From contig JAPKHL010000001.1 of assembly GCA_026646875.1 (NCBI GenBank), positions 1 through 64,000 of the forward strand: a stretch of DNA of 64,000 nt. Direction: 5' to 3'. The notes below the pieces were generated by a model. That model had not been told where the DNA came from. It made no database searches and was given only the letters and a program-made list of their open reading frames with translations. This document shows, one piece after another, positions 1 through 7,707 of the stretch (position 1 is the stretch's first letter; the number at the start of each line of letters is the position of its first letter). The DNA is from Rhodocyclaceae bacterium. GTDB lineage: Bacteria; Pseudomonadota; Gammaproteobacteria; Burkholderiales; Rhodocyclaceae. The position numbers and the translations under genes were made by a program.

Positions 1-669
1 GCGGGGCCGACCTTCGAGGTGCTCTTCCAGGCCGGCTGGACGCCCGCCTCGGACATCGAGGTGGAGATCGTGCCCGGGGCCTCGGCGCTCAACACCTGCG
101 CGGCGCTGGTCGGCGCGCCGCTGACGCACGATTTCTGCGCGATCTCGCTGTCCGACCTGCTGACGCCGTGGCCGGTGATCGCCCGCCGGCTCAACGCGGC
201 GGCCGAGGCCGATTTCGTGGTGGCGCTGTACAACCCGAAGAGCGGCCGCCGCACGCGGCAGATCGCCGACGCGCAGCGCCTCTTCCTGCTGCACCGGCGG
301 CCGGAAACGCCGGTGGCCATCGTCAAGTCGGCGTACCGCCCGAAGCAGCGCGTCGAGCTGACCACGCTCGCGCGCATGGCCGATTGCGAGATCGGCATGC
401 TATCCACGGTGCTGATCGGCAACAGCCATACCTTCGTGCGCGACGGGCTGATGGTCACCCCGCGCGGCTACGCCAACAAGTACGACGTGGCGAGCGGCAG
501 CGCGCTGGACGGCGAGGCGGCCGGCCGTTCGCTGTCCAGCGGTCTCGCCGGCTGGCGCGCTGCCCTGCGTCGCAGCGGCCGCCCGGCGGCGGCGCTGGCG
601 CGGGAGCACGGCCTGCCCGAGGCCTACATCGCGGCGGTCCTGGCCGACCCCCCGGATGAGCTGGATTAA
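1..669 (+). CDS. cobJ: Precorrin-3B C17-methyltransferase, 5'-truncated
   Basis: The reading frame is open from base 1 (AGPTFEVLFQAGW...), so the gene begins upstream of the window; the GTG at 19 in the ORF track is internal. The visible 222 residues carry the C-terminal half of a tetrapyrrole methylase: the PGASALNTCAALVGAPLTHD segment, ALYNPKSGRR and the VLIGNSHTF...TPRGY motif typical of CobJ/CbiH, which uses SAM to methylate C17 and contract the ring of precorrin-3B in cobalamin synthesis. About 55 residues follow the last conserved motif and look like a lineage-specific tail. The rest of a cob cluster would be expected to the left. The assignment to CobJ rather than another SAM-dependent cob methylase rests on the NPKSGRR and RGYANKY motifs. 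Confidence 0.88.
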   Translation, partial: AGPTFEVLFQAGWTPASDIEVEIVPGASALNTCAALVGAPLTHDFCAISLSDLLTPWPVIARRLNAAAEADFVVALYNPKSGRRTRQIADAQRLFLLHRRPETPVAIVKSAYRPKQRVELTTLARMADCEIGMLSTVLIGNSHTFVRDGLMVTPRGYANKYDVASGSALDGEAAGRSLSSGLAGWRAALRRSGRPAAALAREHGLPEAYIAAVLADPPDELD

Positions 670-760
670 CCCTGTGAATTCAAGGCACTGAAAACAATAG
701 CTAAAGAATTTTCCGGGAAGGTCGTTGATTGAACGAAACCAACAACACGGGGAGTTCCCG

Positions 761-1390
761 ATGCCTTGCCTTTCCCGGAAAACCCTGGCGGCGCTCACCG
801 CCAGCCTGTTCCTGTTCGCCGGCTGCGCGACGCAGCCCTGTTGCACTGCCCCGGCCAGCGCGGGCGGCAACGCCGTCGCCGTTGCCGTTGCGCCAGCCGC
901 CCCCCTGCCCCCGCCGCCGGCCGCCGTCGTCGCCACGCCGCAACGCTTTGTCGCGGTCGGCCACGGCGCCCAGGGCAACGGCAACGCGTATTCGGCGACG
1001 CAGCACCGGCTGATGGCGATGCGCGCCGCGCAGGTCGATGCCTACCGCAATCTGGCCGAGCAGGTATATGGCTTCCGCGTCTGGGGCAACACCACGGTGT
1101 CGGCCTTCGTTACCCAGAACGACGCGGTCCGCACCTACGTCGATGCCTTCATCCGCGGCGCCCGCGTGGTCGGCATGAGCGCGCTGCCGGACGGCAGCTA
1201 CGAGGCGACGGTGGAGCTCGAGCTGTCGCGCAACTTCCTCGACTGCTTCGGGCCGCAGGGATACTGCACGGCCCAGGCGCCGGCCTGCGCCACCCGCGCC
1301 TGCAACACGCCGGTGGCGGCCATGCCGCTCGCCCATGCCTGCGGCGCCCCCGGCTGCACGGCGCCGAGCGCGGTCTACGTCAGCGATTGA
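761..1390 (+). CDS. LPP20-family outer-membrane lipoprotein
   Basis: A 209-aa protein. I chose ATG 761 rather than the upstream TTG at 725 because it has a GGGGAG ribosome site and starts a clean type II signal peptide with lipobox LFAGC. After a Pro/Ala-rich linker (about residues 30-65) comes an LPP20-like domain (about 80-165: DAYRNLAEQVYG...VVGMSALPDGSYEATVELEL). The protein then ends in an unusual cysteine-rich tail with six Cys in about 40 residues. LPP20 proteins include FlgP of the flagellar basal body, and the next gene is FlgT-like, so an envelope or flagellar H-ring role is plausible but inferred. The 91-nt gap to cobJ is comparatively AT-rich; I could not place a convincing promoter in it. 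Confidence 0.75.
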   Translation: MPCLSRKTLAALTASLFLFAGCATQPCCTAPASAGGNAVAVAVAPAAPLPPPPAAVVATPQRFVAVGHGAQGNGNAYSATQHRLMAMRAAQVDAYRNLAEQVYGFRVWGNTTVSAFVTQNDAVRTYVDAFIRGARVVGMSALPDGSYEATVELELSRNFLDCFGPQGYCTAQAPACATRACNTPVAAMPLAHACGAPGCTAPSAVYVSD

Positions 1391-1398
1391 GGCGGACG

Positions 1399-2595
1399 AT
1401 GCGGAGGTTCCTGCGCGGCGCCGCACTGGCGCTGCTGCTCGTCGCCCTCCCCGGCCGCGCCGCCGATGTGGTCGTCGAGGGCAGCGCGGCGATCCGCAAC
1501 GGCGATCTCGGCGCGGCGCGCGAGCTGGCCACCCGGCGGGCCTTCGCGCGCGCGGCGGAATCGCAGGGCGCGGTCGTCAACGCGCAATCGACGCTGCGCG
1601 AAGGGACATTGCGGGAAACCAGCCAGCTGCGCAGCCGCGCCTGCACCGGCGAATCGCGGCTGCTCGGCGAAACGGTCCGCGACGGTGAGCTCACCGTGAC
1701 CCTGCGGGTGACCGTGCTGCCCGCCGAGCAATGTCCGGCGCCGTGCCAGCGCAGCACCGTCAACCGGATCGCCGTGACCGGCTTCGCCTTCGAGTTTCCC
1801 GAGCAGATCCTGCCGACCGAGAAGCCTTGGATGGCCAGCCTGACGGCGACCGAAACCGCGCGGATGATCCGCGAACGGCGGCGCCTGCTCGCCGATTTCG
1901 ACGGCACGGTATTTCCCTACGGCACGCCGGCGCGGGCGCCCGAGCCCTTCCTGACTCCGGCCGACCGGGAAACCCCGCTGCTCCGCTTTGCCCGCGAGCA
2001 TCGCGCCCAGTACGTGCTTTCCGGTGTCTATCGCGATTTCGGCCTGAGCGACGGGCGCTGGGGCGCACAGCGCCGGCGCATCGAGATCGAGGCCTTCCTG
2101 CACGACGGTGGCAACGGCGCACTGCTGGCCCAGCAGCGCTTCAGCGCCGAGGCGAGCGGCCGGGTCGTCCTCAACGAGCAGCCGAGCGTCGGCAGCGCCG
2201 CCTTCTACGCCGGCGATTTCGGCCGCGCCTGGGGCGGCGTGCTGCGCGAGATCGCCGCCTGGGCCGAGACGAAAAGCGCCTGCCTGCCCTTCATCGCGCG
2301 CGTGCTGAAGATCGAGGGCAAGACCCTGCACCTCGATGCCGGCGCCGAATCCGGGCTGTCCACCGGCGATACGCTCAACCTGCACGACCTGAAGGACCCC
2401 GAGGTGCGCGCGCTCAGCGGACTGGCCCTCGGCCAGGAAAAGCAGGCGCGCACCACGGTGGCGATCCGCGCGGTCTATCCGCGCTTCGCGGTGGCCGAGG
2501 TGATCTCCGCACCGCCGGCGGGTCCGCCCGGCACGGCCAGCCAGTCGCCCCCGCCGGCGCGCATCCGCCCCGGCGACCTGCTCTACGGCGAATGA
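1399..2595 (+). CDS. FlgT-like flagellar assembly protein
   Basis: A 398-aa exported protein. ATG 1399 lies 8 bp after the lipoprotein stop and opens a Sec signal peptide (RRFLRGAALALLLVALPGRAA). Residues about 22-110 match the FlgT N-terminal domain (VEGSAAIRNGDLGAARELATRRAFARAA). The middle part (about 120-290) has the IAVTGFAFEFPEQ and YVLSGVYRDFGL segments of the FlgT middle domain. The C-terminal part (about 300-398) is the small domain with DAGAESGLSTGD. In Vibrio FlgT builds the H-ring around the basal body with FlgO and FlgP, which fits the neighbouring LPP20 lipoprotein. No other flagellar genes are visible here, so the cellular role remains an inference from family membership. Confidence 0.75.
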   Translation: MRRFLRGAALALLLVALPGRAADVVVEGSAAIRNGDLGAARELATRRAFARAAESQGAVVNAQSTLREGTLRETSQLRSRACTGESRLLGETVRDGELTVTLRVTVLPAEQCPAPCQRSTVNRIAVTGFAFEFPEQILPTEKPWMASLTATETARMIRERRRLLADFDGTVFPYGTPARAPEPFLTPADRETPLLRFAREHRAQYVLSGVYRDFGLSDGRWGAQRRRIEIEAFLHDGGNGALLAQQRFSAEASGRVVLNEQPSVGSAAFYAGDFGRAWGGVLREIAAWAETKSACLPFIARVLKIEGKTLHLDAGAESGLSTGDTLNLHDLKDPEVRALSGLALGQEKQARTTVAIRAVYPRFAVAEVISAPPAGPPGTASQSPPPARIRPGDLLYGE

Positions 2596-3374
2596 GCGGC
2601 GCCCGCGCGAATCCCCCGGCGGCGGCCGGCACCATCGAGATCAGCGAGGAAGCCGGCGTCCGCTACCTGCACTTCAGTTCCGACTGGGTGCAGGGCGCCA
2701 TGCGCATCCGTCGCCCCTTCGCGCTGGAGCTTGCCTACACGCGCGAGATGATGGCCGGCCTGCTGCTGCGCGAGGCGCCGTGGCCGCGCAAGGCGCTGCT
2801 GATCGGACTGGGCGCCGGCTCGCTGGCGAAATTCATCCATCGATACCTGCCGCAGACGCACAGCACCGTCGTGGAGATCGACCCGCGCGTGGATACCGTG
2901 GCGCGCCTGCATTTCCGCCTGCCCGACGACGACGGGCGGCTTGCCGTGCGCATCGGCGACGGCGCCGAATTCATGCGCACCGACGGGGAAAGCTACGACT
3001 ACATCCTGGTCGATGGCTTCGACAAGCACGCGCGCGCCGGCGTGCTCGACACCGCGGCCTTCTACGCGAACTGCCGGGCCCGCCTGGGCCGCCATGGCCT
3101 GCTGGCGGTGAACCTGCTCGGCCGCAGCCGGGGCTTCCGCGCCAGCGCCGGGCGCATCGCCGAGGCCTTCGACGGCCGTTCGCTGGTCTTTCCTTCCTGC
3201 GACAGCGGCAACGCCATCGCCTTCGCCGCCGTCGGCGACCCGGTCGCCGTCGATGCCGACACCCTGCGCGCACGCGCCACCCGGCTGCGCGAGGACAGCG
3301 GTCTCAACCTGCTGCCGACGGTGACGCGGCTCGAGCAGGCCGGCACCCTCGCGGGCGGCTGCCTGCGCCTCTGA
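2592..3374 (+). CDS. Spermidine synthase-like (SAM-binding fold) protein
   Basis: A 260-aa protein whose ATG overlaps the stop of the FlgT-like gene (ATGA), so translation is probably coupled. It has the spermidine-synthase fold: a beta-stranded start (GVRYLHFSSDWVQGAMRI), LAYTREMMAGLLL, the SAM-site loop LIGLGAGSLAKFIHRYLP, the acidic VVEIDPRVD strand, IGDGAEFM and LVDGFDKHARAG. The true aminopropyltransferase signature GGGDGG is replaced by GLGAGS, and I see no clear polyamine-site residues, so spermidine synthesis is unlikely. A second, clearly related copy lies at 32402-33280. The substrate is unknown. Confidence 0.75.
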   Translation: MSGARANPPAAAGTIEISEEAGVRYLHFSSDWVQGAMRIRRPFALELAYTREMMAGLLLREAPWPRKALLIGLGAGSLAKFIHRYLPQTHSTVVEIDPRVDTVARLHFRLPDDDGRLAVRIGDGAEFMRTDGESYDYILVDGFDKHARAGVLDTAAFYANCRARLGRHGLLAVNLLGRSRGFRASAGRIAEAFDGRSLVFPSCDSGNAIAFAAVGDPVAVDADTLRARATRLREDSGLNLLPTVTRLEQAGTLAGGCLRL

Positions 3375-3413
3375 AGCCGCCGCCGCGCGGCCCGCGCTCG
3401 CCCCGCCGGGGGG

Positions 3414-3968
3414 TCAGCGCGGCAACGCGAGCCACTGCCGGAGCGTCGCCTCGTCGATGGCGCCGGAAACGGCGCGGCGGCCGCCGCGTCCATCGAACAC
3501 CAGCGTGCGCGGCAGTTCTCCGCGCCAGGCCGGATCGATGGCATGCGCCAGCGCCTCGGGTGCCTCGTCGCCGTAGGCATAGCGCTCGCCCGGCACGCCG
3601 AGCCGGTCGAGATGCTCGGCAATGCCTGCCCAGGCAGGTTCGGCGGCGACGGTCAGCAGGCGCGGTCCGCGCGGCTCGGCGGCCAGCCGGGCGAACAGCG
3701 CGAGGTTTTTCTTGCAGTGCGGGCAGTCGGTGCTCCACAGAGCCAGCACGGTCGGCCGCGCGTGCCGGGCGCCATCGGCGAGCTGGCGTGCCGTGTTCCG
3801 GTCGAGCGGGCGCAGTGCTTCGGCGGCGCCGCTCCCGGCGGTGGCCAGGCCCAGCGCCAGGGCCAGGAAGAAGGCCGGAAAAGTCAGGACGGGCACCCGC
3901 CGGGCGCCCGTTTTCCCGATCGTGGCGGGCGTGGTTTCATTCATCGCATCATTCATCGTGGCACTCAT
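3414..3968 (-). CDS. Membrane-anchored thioredoxin-like (TlpA-type) protein with CPHC motif
   Basis: A 184-aa protein, last gene of a three-gene minus-strand set. ATG 3968 overlaps the stop of the propeller gene (ATGA). It starts with a short polar segment, then a hydrophobic signal/anchor (PVLTFPAFFLALALGLATAG, about residues 24-45), then a thioredoxin-like domain with VLALWSTDCPHCKKNLALF; CPHC is the expected redox pair. The remaining domain (TVAAEPAWAGIAEHLDRLG, LPRTLVFDGRG with the cis-Pro loop) fits periplasmic TlpA/ResA-like proteins, which reduce or exchange disulfides. The partner could be the cysteine-rich propeller encoded just upstream; that link is inferred from order and overlap alone. 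Confidence 0.75.
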   Translation of the reverse strand: MSATMNDAMNETTPATIGKTGARRVPVLTFPAFFLALALGLATAGSGAAEALRPLDRNTARQLADGARHARPTVLALWSTDCPHCKKNLALFARLAAEPRGPRLLTVAAEPAWAGIAEHLDRLGVPGERYAYGDEAPEALAHAIDPAWRGELPRTLVFDGRGGRRAVSGAIDEATLRQWLALPR

Positions 3969-5209
3969 CGCGGTTCGCTCGCCGCGTCGGGGGAGAGCGG
4001 GAACAGGCGCAACCCGTCGGCCTCGGTACGCCAGAAGGCGAACAGGGCATCGCCGTGGCGGATCACCCGTGGCTGGTCGGACGCGCGCTCGGTTGCGGCG
4101 AGCCGCCGGTGCGCGAACGGTGCACCGGGGGCGACGGCGATTTCGGCATGGAGCTGCGTCCGCTCGCCGTCGAATTCCTTCCAGACGATGGCAACCTGCT
4201 GCCCGGCGGCGCCGATGTCGGCGTGCGCGGCACGTTCGCCGCCGACGCTGCGCTGCGCCAGCACATGTCCCTCCGCGAGGCGGCCGTGGAAGACCCGGCC
4301 GCCCGCGGCCGCGCCGTCCTCGCCGGAGCGCTGGTTGAACCAGACGGCGTGCCGGGTGCCATCGGCGGTGACGGCCAGGGCGGGACCGTGATGCGGGCAG
4401 CCGTCGACGCGCCAGCGGTCGAAGGTAGCCCGCACGGGCGCGCCGGGGGTGCCGTCGGCGGCAATCGACGCCAGCGCGTGGTCGCGCTCGTTGGGGGCAA
4501 AGACGTGCCGCCAGAGCACCAGCGGCCGGCCGTCGACATCCAGCGCCGTGGCAATGCGGCAGCACTCGCAGGAATGGTCGGCAAGGCGCGTCTCACCGTG
4601 GAAACTGGCGCCGCCATCGTCCGAAACGGCGAAGTAGACGGCCGAGCCGCGATACGGACGGGCGGCGAGGCGCGCCGTCTCGCCGTCGCGCTTGTCGAGC
4701 CAGAAGACGTGGAGCCGGCCCTGCCGGTCGACGATGAGGCTCTCGAAGCTGTGGCCGATTTCCTGGCGGTCGCCATGGACGACGCGCGGCGCCGAGAAGC
4801 TGCGCCCGCCATCGTCCGAGCGGGCGATGCGCACCTCGCCGGCGTATTGCCGGCCGAGGCGGCGCGACCAGCTGACGACCAGCCGGCCGCCGGGCAGCGC
4901 GACGATCTTCGGCCGGTTTTCGCCATCGGCGGAAATCGGTTCCGCCTCGGCATTCACCCTCACCGGCGCGTGCCAGCTGCGTCCCCGGTCGTCGCTGCGA
5001 TGCAGCAGCACGTGGCCGCCCTCGACGAGAACGGCGAACAGCGTGCCGTCGTCGGCGAAGGTTGCCGTGGTGCCAAGCTGCGGCCGCTCGGGCCGCGCCG
5101 CGCGGGCGGGCGCTTCGGCGGCGGGGGCGCCATGCTGCGCGTGCGCCGCGCCGCCGGCAGCGCGGCGCACAGCAGCGTGGCGGCGAGCGTTGCCGCCAGG
5201 CCGCTCCAC
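3965..5209 (-). CDS. BNR/sialidase-like beta-propeller protein, signal peptide apparently in another frame
   Basis: The open frame gives about 410 residues of a sialidase-type (BNR) propeller with repeated Asp-box-like turns (RSDDRGRSW, RSDDGGRSF, VSDDGGASF). It also contains HSCECCRIA and DGCPHHGPA segments, a cluster of Cys/His unusual for a sialidase. Enzymatic sialidase activity is not supported by anything visible. The in-frame start at GTG 5209 gives an Arg-rich N terminus without signal. In the neighbouring frame, ATG 5238 overlaps the stop of the TonB receptor and encodes a good signal peptide (WSGLAATLAATLLCAALPA). It would join this frame at AAHAQHGAP if one base were restored near 5155-5175. 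The native gene is therefore probably 3965-5238 with a single-base deletion, or a sequencing error in the GC-rich run. Confidence 0.7.
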   Translation of the reverse strand: MERPGGNARRHAAVRRAAGGAAHAQHGAPAAEAPARAARPERPQLGTTATFADDGTLFAVLVEGGHVLLHRSDDRGRSWHAPVRVNAEAEPISADGENRPKIVALPGGRLVVSWSRRLGRQYAGEVRIARSDDGGRSFSAPRVVHGDRQEIGHSFESLIVDRQGRLHVFWLDKRDGETARLAARPYRGSAVYFAVSDDGGASFHGETRLADHSCECCRIATALDVDGRPLVLWRHVFAPNERDHALASIAADGTPGAPVRATFDRWRVDGCPHHGPALAVTADGTRHAVWFNQRSGEDGAAAGGRVFHGRLAEGHVLAQRSVGGERAAHADIGAAGQQVAIVWKEFDGERTQLHAEIAVAPGAPFAHRRLAATERASDQPRVIRHGDALFAFWRTEADGLRLFPLSPDAASEPR

Positions 5210-5231
5210 GGAAGCCGTCGCGCCAGCCGGG

Positions 5232-7400
5232 CTACCATTTGGCCTGCACGCCGAGAATGGCGCTGCGCGCCGCGCCGATCGCGTATTCCGGCGCAGCGCC
5301 GCTGCCGCTCGCGGTTTCCGCGTACTTTCGGTCGAACAGGTTGGCGACGCTGCCGAACAGCGAGAGCGACTTGCCGAGACGGTAGTCGGCGCGCAGGTTC
5401 ACCAGGTCGTGCCCGGCGTACTTGCCGGTGTTCGCCTGATCGAGCCAGTAGCTGCCCAGGCGCACCCATTCGAGCTGCAGCTGGCCGCCGTTCATGAAGC
5501 CCGGCGTCCACGTCAGGCGCGTGTTGGCCAGGGTGCGCGGCGCCGCTTCCATTTCCTTGCCGCTGTAGTCGACGGTGCCGGAGACTTCCCACTTCTCGTA
5601 GGTATGCCGGGCGCGCGAGAGACTGACGTCGAGCCGCCAGTCGCGCGCGACGGCGAAGCCGGCAGCCAGTTCGATGCCGCGGTGCAGCGTCTTGCCGGCA
5701 TTCATCACCGTGCGCTGGCTGGTCACCGGATCGGTGTAGCTGACCAGATCGTCTTCCTTGGTCATGTGGTAGGCGGCGAGCTCGAAGGTGGTGTCGCCGT
5801 ACTTGCCGCGCACACCGATCTCGTAGTTGTCGACGACGACCGGCTTCAGCGAGAGCAGCGCCTCGGCGGCGGCCTGCGCCTTGGCCGCGGTCGCTTCGCG
5901 GCTGCCCCGGAAGACCTGGCTCTCGGACGGCGCGCGGAAGGAGTTGGCGTAGCCGGCGAAGGCCGAGAGCCGGTTGTCGAAGGCGTAGGTGGCGCCAAGC
6001 TTGGGGCCCCAGTGGCTGTAGCCGACGCGGGCGCTGGCGGCGTGGCCGAACCAGCCGTTGCCCGGGAAGGCGCCGGCCACGCCCTGGGTGGCGCCGGCGA
6101 CACCGCCGTTGAAGCGGTTGTCGTAGTCGTACTGCATGTCGTCGTAGCGCAGGCCGGCGGTGATGCGCAGCCGTTCGAGCGGCGAGATTTCGCCGTGGAG
6201 GTAGGGCGAGACGCCGCGATAGGTCACGTCGTACTCGTAGATCCGCCGCGCGGCGACACCGGTGTTCAGCCGGTAGGTGGTGCCGCCGAGGGCGTTGGTC
6301 GTCCGCTCGAGGCTGATCGAATCCTCGCTGCGCGAGCCCGGACTGTAGTCGATGTCGACGCCGACGATCAGGCGGGGCCGCATGGGACCGGCAAAATCCT
6401 TGCGGTACTTGGCGAGCAGGCCGAAGGACTGGTTGCGGGTGTCGTACTGGCTCGGATCGTAGCCGACCGACCAGCTGGGAATGATCCGCATGCGGTTGTC
6501 GCGCACGTAGGGCGTCAGCGACAGCAGGGAATCGGCCGATTCCCGCTCGTAGGCCATCGACAGGCGGAAGGCGTCGACCTCGCGGTACGAGAAGGGGATG
6601 TTGTTGGTGCGCGGGTTCCGTTCGTATTCGCCCCGGCTGAGCTTGCCGACATGCTTCTGGTCGACCTGCGAGAAGGCGGCCACGGTCTTCAGGATGGCCT
6701 GCCCGTCGAGCGCGCGGTCCCAGCGGAAGGTTCCGGCCTGGCGGTCGTAGCCGGCGGATTCCGACCCGCCGTCGGAACGGGTGGCGTTCACGCTGGCGCG
6801 CCAGGCATCGTCGCCATGGCTGCTGCCGCCGCTGGCCAGCAGGCGCGCCCAGCCGTCCGAGCCGGCCTCGCCGCTCAGCTCGAATTCCGGGCCGGCGGGC
6901 GGCGTGCGGGTGAGCACGTTGATGGTGCCGCCGATCGCGTCGGAACCGTACAGGGCGCTGCCCGGCCCCTTGCCGACCTCGATGCCGCCGGCCTGCGGCA
7001 CATTGACCTCGTACAGCGCGTTGTGATTGAAGAAACCGGTGGAGCGGGTGGGGATGCCATCCTCGAGGTAGAGATACACCGGGCTGGTGGTGAGCGGCTG
7101 CCGGATCGCCGTCGAATGCCCTTCGCCCGAGAGGTTGCTGACCCACACGCCGGGAATCCGGTTCATGGCGTCCTTCGGATGGGTCGGACGCAACTCGCGC
7201 AGGGCCTCGCCCTTGATCACGCCGACGCTCATCGGCGTCTCCGACAGCGGCCGCGCCTCGCGCGTGGCGGTGACGCTGACCTCGCCGAGGCTGGTCTCGT
7301 CCGTCCCGCTGCCGGCCCCGGCCGTTTCGTCGCCCGCGTGCGCCTGCGGCACGGCAAGCGCGAGCAGCAGCGCGAGGTGGCTGAAAGCCCTTCCCCTCAT
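5232..7400 (-). CDS. TonB-dependent outer-membrane receptor
   Basis: A 722-aa receptor from ATG 7400. The ATG at 7406 is in frame, but the G-rich ribosome site is better spaced for 7400. A signal peptide (RGRAFSHLALLLALAVPQAHA) is followed by a TonB-box-like stretch (LGEVSVTATRE). The plug domain (about 45-150) has PGVWVSNLSGEGHS, VYLYLEDGIPTRSTGFFNHN and GPGSALYGSDAIGGTINV. A long 22-strand barrel follows, ending in the outer-membrane signal AILGVQAKW. Plug motifs are typical of siderophore, cobalamin or copper receptors; the substrate cannot be read from sequence. It heads a cassette with the BNR propeller and thioredoxin-like genes. The leader contains two inverted repeats, described separately. 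No cobalamin riboswitch elements were recognised. Confidence 0.88.
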   Translation of the reverse strand: MRGRAFSHLALLLALAVPQAHAGDETAGAGSGTDETSLGEVSVTATREARPLSETPMSVGVIKGEALRELRPTHPKDAMNRIPGVWVSNLSGEGHSTAIRQPLTTSPVYLYLEDGIPTRSTGFFNHNALYEVNVPQAGGIEVGKGPGSALYGSDAIGGTINVLTRTPPAGPEFELSGEAGSDGWARLLASGGSSHGDDAWRASVNATRSDGGSESAGYDRQAGTFRWDRALDGQAILKTVAAFSQVDQKHVGKLSRGEYERNPRTNNIPFSYREVDAFRLSMAYERESADSLLSLTPYVRDNRMRIIPSWSVGYDPSQYDTRNQSFGLLAKYRKDFAGPMRPRLIVGVDIDYSPGSRSEDSISLERTTNALGGTTYRLNTGVAARRIYEYDVTYRGVSPYLHGEISPLERLRITAGLRYDDMQYDYDNRFNGGVAGATQGVAGAFPGNGWFGHAASARVGYSHWGPKLGATYAFDNRLSAFAGYANSFRAPSESQVFRGSREATAAKAQAAAEALLSLKPVVVDNYEIGVRGKYGDTTFELAAYHMTKEDDLVSYTDPVTSQRTVMNAGKTLHRGIELAAGFAVARDWRLDVSLSRARHTYEKWEVSGTVDYSGKEMEAAPRTLANTRLTWTPGFMNGGQLQLEWVRLGSYWLDQANTGKYAGHDLVNLRADYRLGKSLSLFGSVANLFDRKYAETASGSGAAPEYAIGAARSAILGVQAKW

Positions 7401-7407
7401 GATCATT

Positions 7408-7428
7408 CCCCCCGGAAAAATCGGGGGA
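7408..7428 (-). promoter_or_regulatory. Hairpin covering the ribosome-binding site of the TonB receptor gene
   Basis: On the minus strand the receptor leader has CCCCCG, a 7-nt U-rich loop, then CGGGGG immediately before the two candidate ATGs (7406 and 7400). The 3' arm is the only purine-rich Shine-Dalgarno candidate, so pairing would hide it. This suggests control of initiation, or simply a stable GC hairpin. The pairing is visible; the regulatory role is inference. Confidence 0.45.
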
Positions 7429-7446
7429 GTCTAGCGAAGCGGGCCA

Positions 7447-7498
7447 GCGGCACCCTGCGGCAAATCGTCGCACGCGGCAATTTGCCGCAGGGTGCCGC
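7447..7498. repeat. Perfect 19-bp inverted repeat in the TonB receptor leader
   Basis: GCGGCACCCTGCGGCAAAT (7447-7465) is exactly repeated in inverse at 7480-7498 with a 14-nt spacer. The spacer and right arm also contain a shorter palindrome, GCGGCAATTTGCCGC (7474-7488), which would compete with the long stem. No T-run follows on either strand, so it is not an ordinary terminator. It lies between the divergent receptor gene and the 7708 gene. It could be a regulator operator, an RNA switch or a small repeat element. Confidence 0.7.
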
Positions 7499-7537
7499 GC
7501 CGCGTGCGTGGCGCGTCCCGCGTCGCCTCTTTCTTTC

Positions 7538-7565
7538 TTGAATTGCCGGAAGGCCGGCCTATACT
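7538..7565 (+). promoter_or_regulatory. Sigma-70-type promoter for the 88-aa gene
   Basis: TTGAAT (7538-7543) and TATACT (7560-7565) are separated by 16 bp and face the gene at 7708. This predicts a 5' leader of about 135 nt containing short GC hairpins but no riboswitch that I recognise. Confidence 0.55.
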
Positions 7566-7707
7566 GGGGTGTTCCCGGCTACCGACAAGCCCATCCACGG
7601 GCAACCGACAAAGGCGGGAAACAACAAGAATATGCCAGCACGTGCCGGGCTCCGCGCACATCGCGCTCCCGGCGTTCGTTACGACGACTGTGACTGGAGG
7701 ACGACCG

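Noticed and set aside
2592-3374. Spermidine synthase (speE)
   Set aside because: The GGGDGG motif and polyamine-site residues are not present; only the fold is supported.
3965-5209. Exo-sialidase with a role in sialic-acid use
   Set aside because: Only generic BNR/Asp-box turns are visible; no sialic-acid transport or catabolism genes nearby, and catalytic residues were not identified.
4960-7473. 837-aa minus-strand frame over the TonB receptor
   Set aside because: Only its end (5238 downward) has coding features, namely the signal peptide of the propeller gene; the rest is an Arg-rich shadow.
2780-7541. Long plus-strand ORFs (905 and 949 aa) over the TonB cassette
   Set aside because: No domain or ribosome site; the minus-strand genes fit families with proper signal peptides.
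7407-7707. Cobalamin or other riboswitch upstream of the TonB receptor
   Set aside because: Looked for because cobJ and a TonB receptor are near; no B12-box-like elements are present, only the two inverted repeats.
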